A stretch of DNA of 13,241 nucleotides from Phoronis ovalis. Taxonomy: Eukaryota; Phoronida; Phoronidae. The DNA is taken from positions 1-13,241 of the forward strand of contig JAOXYB010039518.1 of NCBI GenBank assembly GCA_028565635.1, given 5' to 3'. The notes beneath the pieces are model-generated. The model saw nothing but the letters and a program-made list of their open reading frames with translations. It ran no database searches and was not told the origin of the DNA. Position numbers and translations under genes: made by a program. Below are positions 8,701 to 13,241 of this stretch, piece by piece (within the stretch, counting starts at the first letter, position 1; every line of letters begins with the position of its first letter).

Positions 8701-11700
8701 CAATGTGAACCGAAGGCGCCAAATTTGCATCATCAACCATATCTAAAAGTAGCCGCTGGCTCTGTTTAAATGCCGACATCAGCTGTTTCGCAAGTTCTGC
8801 GGAGTTTACAGTTTCTCCTGCCTGGCTTTTAATTCTGAATCTGATGTCTACGCCAACAGTTGGAGAACTTCTTCTAAACCTATCACCTATTACCGCTGTT
8901 TCATTTATAGCGCCGCATGTTACAACAAAGTCCTCAGCAGTAATACTACAATTACATGCCATGCCAAACCCAGATGACGTAAAAATCTGTGCTGCCTGTT
9001 GTTTAATTTGAGCTTGAGTTGTTTCATTTGGACATTTTCCAGCATAATACTGGAGATCCAAAGTGATGCTGGCTGCATTTGGATTTCGTTTGCCTTTAAA
9101 TGATACATAAATATTAGATGTTAGTATCAAATATATTACTCGTACCCATGTGCGTGAATGGTTTTTTGAAAAAGCCCCCTAAATGCGTTTTGCCATTTTT
9201 CAATTTTGACCCATTTTCAATGACTGGAATAAATTTCAAATACTCTAAATGCGTTGGGATTTTCTTTTTTGAAAATGCTCGGGAAATGGCATTATGGGAA
9301 TATCAATTGAACTTCCAAATACAAAAGGCAATCGCAAATTAACTTTTGAGACGCCAAGTGGTTTGGGGTTTTCACGGGCGATTTTGATACCCTAAGCATG
9401 AACAGTTAATAAAAAAAAAAGGTACCCTTTTGTACATGTATATTTTATCGAAAATTGTAACCTAAATGTGTAACGTGCCTTAAAATGTCCCTTTTACGCG
9501 TTTTTGTTCACGCACGTGGGTACCAATATTATATTTGAGTCGTACCCCCGGGAAATATTGGAGAAATTCATATAAAATTATTTTCTACATTTTCTATGTT
9601 TCCTTTTTACACCATTTTCAGTACGTACGAATAAGGCATCTAAACTTGCAGGCGGCCAATGAACACTCTGCTATCCGAAAGAAGGTGTCAAATTTACAAA
9701 TAGTCTAAAGGTATTTTTTGAAGATAGTTTTCAAACTAGATAGCCTTTGAGCAAAGGTAAGGTTGCTCAAGTTGGCTTTTTTGAACGTTACTTGACCTCT
9801 AAATTACCTTTCAACATCGAACTCATTGCTTTGGGACTTCTTGACCTCAAAATGTTCCCGTTATCGATCTCTCTTCTGAAAATGTTATGCCATTTTGAGA
9901 GTTTAAACTTTTGACCTGACCTTCTGACATCAAGGTCAACTCTCCACACTCTGAGACTGACCTTTCTATAACGTACTACCATCGTTTTGGAACATTTCGA
10001 ACAATTTTGCAATGTTGACCTTTAATCTCTAAATGACCTTTTGACCTCAAAGCCCTAACCCTGGGCATGTCGAATCTCAAATATCATGATCTTAACTGTA
10101 ACTGTCTTCGAGATTTAGCTTAATGAAAATTGGAAGATCACTAAATTAATTGAAAAGTTGCCAAAAAAAATTAAAATTAAAAAAATATTAGTACCGAAAC
10201 ATCCTCAGTAATCTTTTGCCAACCGAGATAAACATTTCTCTCTGCGTAATCCATCGTCGCCTGTCATGTCTATTCTATCATTATGACTCATTCTGCATGA
10301 ATAGGTATCGTCGGAGAGCTTGCTTTTTGCTTAGCGGACTAGTACTATAGATGAACACTGGCAGTACAGCAGGCATGTGATCGACCCCCTACCAACCCAA
10401 TTCACTGTTATACCTATTATGGTAAGCTGCAATTTGATTGGTGTCAAGACTTTCGTGACACTTTATAGAGAAATAAAGGATTTATCTGTTTTTTGCTTTT
10501 CGAGATAATTAACAAAAATTGACTATGGTTAAGCCCAGACGTTAGTTGAGAGGGTACGGAACACTAACGGATGGATTTATTCAGACTGGAAATATATAAA
10601 CTCTCAAAAGCTTAGAAGTTTAGTTACCAGTAACTCATAAACCTAATTGTTGTTCGGGTATACTGAGTAACTGCATCGGCTAAAATTGTAACCATTTATG
10701 TATATGTACACATGGCACATTACTAAAAATTTACTCAACTCTCCACTACTGCTCATAAACTGCTGAAAAACTAGAAAAAACTGGAAGCGATCTTTAAGTG
10801 CATTATCAATTTCATAGCTGCTTCTGAATGTGAAATGATGACGCGGCTCCAATGGATTAGCAACCGTGCAAATACACCGCACACTGTATACTCACGGGTA
10901 CAATCTGGTACTACATTGTGTGGATGCCATTTTCCCGATCCGCCGCACACGTACTGTTGGGGTACTTGTCGTAAGTTTTCAGGTAAAGTAAAGTCATATC
11001 TGTCTTCGCACAGTATCGTGCAAAAGAACCCAAAAAAGATGGTATCACATGCTTTTGCTCCATTTACAGGGGCATGCAGGTCCTCGCACTTATATGCTGA
11101 AAAACGAAAATTCATTATGTGTATAACAAAGAACAGAGAATGACTTAAGCAAAAGTCATAGTTTCTACCTACAAATATCGATATTAGCTGAAGCAGCTAA
11201 TATTCTGAGCTAATTTTCGTTGATTTTATTTGGTAATTTTAGCAAGTAAAACAATAACTCTTGTGTGTGTGTTTGCTACAATATAGACTATGATAGTCTC
11301 CTATTGGTTCCTCATTAAAACACTGGACTACCAATTAGCCATGCTTTTATTTTGATAAATTGGTTTTAAAATGCTTGTATTGTGTCCTGTGAGATATATT
11401 CCAGTAGTTGTCCAAAATTGATATTTAAACTTAAACTTACGTAAGCTTTAAAAATGAGTGGGCGGTAAAGAATAAAATATGACTTTAGTTCGCATAGTAA
11501 TAACATTACCATGTGAAAGATAGGTTCAAACACTGAAAAATCATGGTTTATCAGCGAATATGGAGAATTAAACCACCCAATTGGCCTTGGTTTATCGAAA
11601 TAATAGTTAGGTGGCTTGTATAAGGACTGAAACCAAGCAGGATTTGTAAAGAAAAATCATTCATAAAAAAAAACTTATATTTCACGTGTCCGAAGGTAAC

Positions 11701-12961
11701 AATAGAGTAATCAAAACTTTTGTTGCTGCTAACCAAACACAGTTCAAATGAAATTTTACCTTCGTTTTTTTAAACATATGATTAATCCTTTATTATTTAA
11801 ACCAGATATTTTATTTCTAACTTACTCCTTCGAAAATCACAATGCATATGCAGTCAATATATATCCGGTCTTCTTGAATTTAAATTGGACCTGAACATAA
11901 CCGCGAGATAAGGAAGACCTGGGTAGGAGCCTAGCATAATGATTTTTGTTACCCAGGTGGCACTGTAATATTAGAGGGAAAAAGTACTGCAGTCTATCTA
12001 AATCAAACATTACTGAAGCAATAAAACAAATAATGTATAAGCAGATCTAGAGACACCCAATTAATTATTTTGATCTTTGTTACTTATTGGATTCTTTTAA
12101 AATGCCTCCGTGTGTGGTACAATTTATAAATCTTACTTCAACTTGCAGAAGTTCGCTATTTCGCTAAGACTTGGAACCAAATTTATAAACTTTTGAAAAT
12201 AGAAAGATGAGAAATACTATCTTAAGTATTATCTAAACATTTCATGTTATTTAGTCAACAACGCAATAAATCATTCGATGTCATGTAAGCAAGGTTTGTT
12301 TGTAAGTTTCTTTCACTGTGTTTTGCAGGTAAAAAAATGCAATTCATGATATATACCTAGTTCTCAGCAGGCTACATAAGTGCATACTATTAAACGTAAA
12401 CTAGTTAAGATCCAACTGACAACATACTTCAAACATAAGTAGTCCATGTTACATTAATGGGCGTGTTTTGGTCCAGTATCTTCATATGCTTATATTTTTT
12501 ACATTGTTATATGCTTGTATAATCGCTTAGCATTCACACTATACAAAAAAGATTAGTAGGAACCATAAATAAATAAAATGACGCCGGGGTAGTTCAAGAG
12601 CATGGTTGTTATTACTGTCATCTAATAGGTGATTAATACGTACATTGTAATTTCATCCATATCTGCTGTGTCCTGAACTATTGCTATTTCCTTATTCTTA
12701 TACTTAACAGACGAAACTCACGTTTGACTTCCAGGTCAAAACTGCATTCTGCCCAGTTCCCTGCATTATCACGGGCTCTATAAGTGATCGTATGCCTCCC
12801 AAATCGATACATGTCTCCAGATTTTCTTTGGGAATCAACTGTATGAATAGTCCCACTGTTATCTTCAAACTCAGGTTCTTCCCATTCAACCTTTGTTTCT
12901 AAGTCGGCTGATATTCGTTGAAATGACTCTGGACATTTTTTTACCTTTGGTTCTTGGGTAT
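2500..12961 (-). CDS. SVEP1: SVEP1/polydom-like gene, internal part (12 exons, 893 codons, open at both ends)
   Basis: This is a spliced gene model. Joined exons are 12961-12722, 11096-10896, 9093-8644, 8165-8004, 7454-7284, 6923-6762, 6287-6110, 4626-4474, 4218-4120, 3776-3526, 3199-2888 and 2799-2500. All have AG acceptors and GT donors, and every junction phase agrees: phase 1 throughout except three phase 2 introns inside the EGF block. The domain order is HYR, sushi, unnamed 150-residue region, three GCC2/GCC3 units, six EGF and pentraxin. Known SVEP1 has this same order in its middle; it is a secreted adhesion protein of the extracellular matrix. No signal peptide or stop is present, so both ends lie outside the window. 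Orthology rather than mere shared architecture is inferred. An alternative is a lineage-specific mosaic protein of the same modules. Confidence 0.85.
2888..3199 (-). CDS. SVEP1: Exon 11: pentraxin domain, N-terminal half
   Basis: The exon is 104 residues, phase 1-1, with acceptor ATCTATTTCAG and donor GTAATT. The sequence has the pentraxin/laminin-G-like fold marks: PCFDMDF at the start, [25 protein letters not shown], and [11 protein letters not shown] near the end. The last is close to the pentraxin signature H-x-C-x-S/T-W-x-S/T, with glutamine at the final position. A sequon NVT is near the start and another (NGT) precedes HHIC. The 88-base intron after it is the smallest in the gene. Confidence 0.9.
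3200..3525 (-). other. Intron between EGF and pentraxin exons
   Basis: It has GTATGT at the donor side and ATCTATTTCAG at the acceptor side. Apart from a TA-rich run at about 3501-3516 I see nothing in it. Confidence 0.8.
3526..3776 (-). CDS. SVEP1: Exon 10: end of EGF-like 4, EGF-like 5 and EGF-like 6
   Basis: The exon is 251 bases, entering in phase 2 (acceptor TTCCCGTTTAG) and leaving in phase 1 (donor GTATGT). It ends EGF 4 (YTGEHC at the join after CATG). EGF 5 runs [13 protein letters not shown] to [15 protein letters not shown] 6 runs [17 protein letters not shown] to [12 protein letters not shown]. Both carry the hydroxylation consensus ([10 protein letters not shown] and [10 protein letters not shown]). 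EGF 6 has both O-glucose (CASNPC) and O-fucose (CRNGATC) type motifs. Six EGF domains ahead of a pentraxin domain is the SVEP1 number as I know it. A TA dinucleotide run (about 3501-3516) lies just past the donor. Confidence 0.88.
3777..4119 (-). other. Intron within EGF-like 4
   Basis: A phase 2 intron with a strong GTAAGT donor. No further structure is visible. Confidence 0.8.
4120..4218 (-). CDS. SVEP1: Exon 9: end of EGF-like 3 and most of EGF-like 4
   Basis: The exon is only 99 bases, phase 2-2. The acceptor is TTTACTTTAAG and the donor GTAAGTAAG, a strong match. The first residues give the final cysteine of EGF 3 ([12 protein letters not shown] at the join). EGF 4 follows: [14 protein letters not shown] and [15 protein letters not shown]. 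The aromatic residue usual before the fifth cysteine in hydroxylated EGF domains is histidine here. It has an O-fucose type motif (CENEATC). Because it is short and has no stop-to-stop frame of its own, this exon is easy to miss. Confidence 0.87.
4474..4626 (-). CDS. SVEP1: Exon 8: second half of EGF-like 2 and most of EGF-like 3
   Basis: The exon is 153 bases, phase 2-2, with acceptor TTTTTCGTAG and donor GTAAAC. It completes EGF 2 ([14 protein letters not shown]) and encodes EGF 3 ([16 protein letters not shown] to [10 protein letters not shown]). The last cysteine of EGF 3 lies in the next exon. The DIDEC-like entry and [10 protein letters not shown] are the hallmarks of calcium-binding EGF domains. 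A 1483-base intron separates it from exon 7. Confidence 0.88.
4627..6109 (-). other. Large intron within EGF-like 2
   Basis: This 1483-base phase 2 intron splits EGF 2 between its third and fourth cysteines. It contains the 20-base minisatellite at 5747-5906. Open frames within it (4759-4965 and 5925-6116 on the plus strand) have no coding features. Confidence 0.8.
5747..5906. repeat. 20-base minisatellite, eight copies
   Basis: Eight head-to-tail units of the form AGTATTAGGACAAATACTAC, with the last one diverged. The first three units have ACAAA, later ones ACCAA; units 5 to 7 have AGCATT where the others have AGTATT. The grouped variants suggest spread by unequal exchange or slippage. There are no unique spacers. 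Confidence 0.95.
6110..6287 (-). CDS. SVEP1: Exon 7: EGF-like 1 and first half of EGF-like 2
   Basis: The acceptor is AATGCTTTAG (phase 1) and the donor GTTAGA (phase 2), giving 178 bases. EGF 1 runs from [14 protein letters not shown] through [15 protein letters not shown] 2 starts [19 protein letters not shown] and is interrupted between its third and fourth cysteines. The donor matches GTRAGT only partly, but the phase 2 end joins the next exon to give CIDLINRYKCNC, a textbook EGF sequence, which settles the border. Consensus for Asp/Asn beta-hydroxylation is present in both domains ([10 protein letters not shown] and CIDLINRYKC). EGF 1 has an O-glucose type motif CNSNPC and EGF 2 an O-fucose type motif CDNGATC. 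Confidence 0.88.
6288..6761 (-). other. Intron between GCC2/GCC3 unit 3 and EGF-like 1
   Basis: A phase 1 intron of 474 bases. A small inverted repeat (ATCTGGC and GCCAGAT with an 11-base loop, near 6617-6641) is the only structure seen. Confidence 0.75.
6762..6923 (-). CDS. SVEP1: Exon 6: GCC2/GCC3 unit 3
   Basis: The exon is 54 residues, phase 1-1, with acceptor TTCTTGCGTAG and donor GTATAT. The sequence shows [33 protein letters not shown] and [10 protein letters not shown]. This is the last of three tandem units here; the vertebrate protein has about four as I recall, so one may be missing or split differently. The join to the next exon gives SACIEFNECN, passing straight into the first EGF domain. 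Confidence 0.88.
6924..7283 (-). other. Intron between GCC2/GCC3 units 2 and 3
   Basis: A phase 1 intron of 360 bases with the weak donor GTTTGC. No repeat or other signal was recognised. Confidence 0.75.
7284..7454 (-). CDS. SVEP1: Exon 5: GCC2/GCC3 unit 2
   Basis: The exon is 57 residues, phase 1-1. The acceptor is TTTTTTGCCAG. The donor GTTTGC is a poor match to consensus, but the length, phase and join to the next exon (DCQDVCQIG) support it. The pattern is [33 protein letters not shown] and [10 protein letters not shown], again the full GCC2/GCC3 layout. Such units are short disulfide-rich modules related to TNF-receptor cysteine-rich repeats and found in tandem in SVEP1, SCUBE and ephrin receptors. 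Confidence 0.88.
7455..8003 (-). other. Intron between GCC2/GCC3 units 1 and 2
   Basis: A phase 1 intron of 549 bases that holds the 69-base tandem duplication at 7805-7942. Otherwise it is AT-rich without recognised features. Confidence 0.75.
7805..7942. repeat. 69-base tandem duplication with hairpin-forming junctions
   Basis: Two nearly identical 69-base copies, 7805-7873 and 7874-7942, beginning TTACTAGTAGTAAGG and differing at only a couple of positions near the end. At the copy boundary the sequence AAAAACCTTAC, loop TAGTA, GTAAGGTTTTT forms a perfect 11-base stem. Upstream of copy 1, at about 7771-7780, AAAAAACCTT could pair with AAGGTTTTT in the same way. Confidence 0.95.
8004..8165 (-). 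CDS. SVEP1: Exon 4: GCC2/GCC3 (ephrin-receptor-like) unit 1
   Basis: The exon is 54 residues, phase 1-1, with acceptor TTTTATAG and donor GTAGGT. The cysteine pattern is [29 protein letters not shown] and GAYNVTFC, which fits the GCC2/GCC3 family consensus (C-x2-G-x-Y, C-x2-CP-x-GT, C-x2-CP, GA and final C). Three N-glycosylation sequons (NGT, NGT, NVT) can be seen. Joined to exon 3 it reads MKRQCYACTNG. No plus-strand protein is likely here: the open frame on the other strand is a shadow of this exon and its flanks. Confidence 0.88.
8166..8643 (-). other. Intron between unnamed domain and GCC2/GCC3 unit 1
   Basis: A phase 1 intron of 478 bases. It contains an inverted repeat TAATAAAGT with ACTTTATTA (near 8275-8314) and a possible foldback element at 8444-8620. 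Confidence 0.75.
8444..8620. mobile_element. Possible degenerate foldback/MITE element
   Basis: The left end (CTAGTGACTATCTTGGATTC) and the reverse complement of the right end (CTAGTGTCGCACATTTTGGATTC) align with gaps. Inner stretches on the two sides (AATATATTCT and AGAATATTTA, plus GGAAGAAC-like words) also look inverted. No target duplication was found, so this is tentative. Confidence 0.3.
8644..9093 (-). CDS. SVEP1: Exon 3: 150-residue extracellular region of unnamed family
   Basis: The acceptor is TTTAAAG and the donor GTAGGA, both phase 1, so the exon is 450 bases and symmetric. I see no classic repeat module. The first half has strand-like residues ([10 protein letters not shown]), three cysteines (GKC, ACNC) and later VVTCGA. 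The middle has an RFRRSS segment, a match to the furin consensus R-x-K/R-R. The second half has strands, then an amphipathic helix-like run ([14 protein letters not shown]). It ends with [16 protein letters not shown], which leads into the cysteine-rich block. Three N-glycosylation sequons are visible: NET, NCS and NET. Its place between sushi and GCC2/GCC3 units is where SVEP1 also carries a region without a widely named domain. A SEA-like fold is possible but unproven. Confidence 0.85.
9127..9538. mobile_element. Non-autonomous inverted-repeat element (MITE-like), 412 bases
   Basis: The first 32 bases (TCAAATATATTACTCGTACC then CATGTGCGTGAA) match the reverse complement of the last 32 (TCAAATATAATATTGGTACC then CACGTGCGTGAA) at 28 positions. 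The interior has no transposase frame and includes a poly-A run near 9411-9420. A clear target-site duplication was not seen, so the superfamily is undetermined and the exact ends may shift. It starts 33 bases upstream of the exon 3 acceptor. Confidence 0.75.
9793..10047. repeat. TGACCT-rich degenerate repeat patch
   Basis: Nine copies of TGACCT/AGGTCA occur in 255 bases: starts at 9793, 9842, 9912, 9917, 9958, 10016, 10034 and 10042 on the plus strand, and 9933 in reverse. The pair at 10034 and 10042 is a direct repeat with a 2-base spacer. Similar TGACCTTTTGACCT-type tracts are scattered in many invertebrate genomes, so a dispersed repeat is the simplest reading; the word is also the nuclear-receptor half-site. 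Confidence 0.7.
10896..11096 (-). CDS. SVEP1: Exon 2: sushi (CCP) domain with an extra cysteine pair
   Basis: The exon encodes 67 residues in phase 1-1, between acceptor TTTTTCAG and donor GTGAGTAT. The four sushi cysteines (YKC, ILC, YVC and PDC) and the conserved tryptophan in GKWHP are present. Two further cysteines (KACD and FFC) give six in all, a pattern known to me from sushi domains of the SVEP1 and SRPX type. Joined to the HYR exon the boundary reads LEVKPYKCED with no gap, and to the next exon PDCTRKRNP. HYR directly followed by sushi is also the order in SVEP1. Sushi domains are extracellular beta-sandwich interaction modules. Confidence 0.9.
11097..12721 (-). other. Intron between HYR and sushi exons
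   Basis: A 1625-base phase 1 intron. I searched for a second HYR exon and found none. Open frame 11551-11736 (minus) shows no domain features. No repeat structure was recognised. Confidence 0.7.
12722..12961 (-). CDS. SVEP1: Exon 1 of window: HYR domain
   Basis: The exon encodes 80 residues and is a symmetric phase 1-1 unit. The acceptor is TTAACAG and the donor GTGAGT. The product begins with the typical HYR entry DTQEP, then KKCP, a central stretch of acidic and tryptophan-containing strands, the signature [13 protein letters not shown], and ends in a beta strand (FDLEVK). The two cysteines are placed as in other HYR domains. HYR modules have an immunoglobulin-like fold and act in extracellular adhesion. 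Vertebrate SVEP1 has two in tandem; only one is seen here, and its partner may lie to the right. Read-through residues on either side of this exon, in the microsatellite and past the donor, are intronic. Confidence 0.92.
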
Positions 12962-12972
12962 CTGTTAACATA

Positions 12973-13085
12973 CATATTTTTACATACATGCATATTTTTA
13001 CATACATACATAGGTACACACCCAAATACACACATACCTATATAGATACATATATCTATATATGGATGGATGGATAGATAGAGAG
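12973..13085. repeat. Tandem and microsatellite-like CATA/GATA tract
   Basis: Two 18-base units (CATATTTTTACATACATR at 12973-12990 and 12991-13008) lead into CATA, TATC and GGAT-type short repeats. On the minus strand this tract lies directly upstream of the HYR exon acceptor and makes up its polypyrimidine/branch region. Confidence 0.85.
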
Positions 13086-13149
13086 GGTTACAGTGATACA
13101 TTTTTCCACTATATTAATGTTAAAATACGTTAAAATATAATACGATTTC

Positions 13150-13241
13150 CAGGGTAACACGCCCGGGGGCACTCTCTTTTATATGAGGTAGGGGTGTGAG
13201 GCCCAGGGGTCCAAACCCTGACCCTGAAATATCCCCGGAAT
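13150..13241. repeat. Edge of a GC-rich dispersed repeat (tentative)
   Basis: From about 13150 the base composition shifts sharply to GC-rich (GGGTAACACGCCCGGGGGCA and CCCTGACCC words) compared with the AT-rich surroundings. It looks like the start of a dispersed repeat cut by the window edge. No coding frame is evident. Confidence 0.35.

Larger units (their letters stand above)
9094..10895 (-). other. Intron between sushi and unnamed domain
   Basis: This 1802-base phase 1 intron is the largest in the gene. It contains an inverted-repeat element (9127-9538), a TTGAGCAA/TTGCTCAA hairpin (about 9747-9770) and a TGACCT-rich patch (9793-10047). Open frames such as 9118-9342 (plus) and 9788-10012 (minus) lie in repeats and are not considered genes. 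Confidence 0.75.

Noticed and set aside
9118-9342. Plus-strand open frame of 74 codons as part of a transposase
   Set aside because: It starts beside the inverted repeat and lies inside the element, but has no catalytic or DNA-binding features; the element appears non-coding.
10835-11143. Plus-strand open frame of 102 codons
   Set aside because: It is the antisense of the sushi exon.
12684-13101. Longer minus-strand reading frames around the HYR exon
   Set aside because: The N-terminal extension is translated microsatellite (repeated CMYVKI) and the C-terminal one runs past a consensus GTGAGT donor; the other frame is a shadow.

Overview
The window is eukaryotic, non-coding-rich and AT-rich by eye. 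It comes from an invertebrate metazoan: short exons with GT/AG borders, introns of about 90 bases to 1.8 kb, and extracellular modules of animal type. I cannot name the species. The dispersed non-coding repeats, including a TGACCT-rich patch and a GC-rich repeat at the right edge, are of a kind I associate with marine invertebrates such as echinoderms or hemichordates, but this is weak evidence.

One gene dominates. On the minus strand, from 12961 down to 2500, twelve exons join with every reading phase compatible into 2679 coding bases (893 residues), open at both ends. The order is HYR domain, sushi domain, a 150-residue region with no family I can name, three GCC2/GCC3 (ephrin-receptor-like) cysteine-rich units, six EGF-like domains, and a pentraxin domain over two exons. 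This is the order of the central part of SVEP1 (polydom), a large secreted matrix and adhesion protein. The vWA-containing N-terminus should lie beyond the right edge. The long C-terminal sushi array should lie beyond the left edge, because the last exon here ends at a clean GTAAGT donor with no stop.

Layout from left to right: 1-1321 has no recognised exon but holds a perfect 44-base palindrome and a 343-base mariner-like MITE candidate. 1322-1518 is a probable plus-strand terminal exon encoding a membrane segment and short tail of a different gene. 1519-2499 is its likely 3' untranslated or intronic DNA. 2500-3199 is pentraxin and 3526-6287 the six EGF domains, with a large intron carrying a 20-base minisatellite. 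6762-8165 is the GCC2/GCC3 block, with a 69-base tandem duplication in one intron. 8644-9093 is the unnamed domain, with an inverted-repeat element starting 33 bases upstream of its splice acceptor. 10896-11096 is sushi, 12722-12961 is HYR, and the right edge holds microsatellite and dispersed repeat.

Nothing prokaryotic, no RNA gene and no CRISPR array was seen. The main points of interest are the complete SVEP1-like core in an invertebrate, the unnamed domain with a furin-like site, a pentraxin lacking the usual calcium-ligand motif, the antisense membrane-anchor exon, and two MITE-like elements lying just upstream of splice acceptors.
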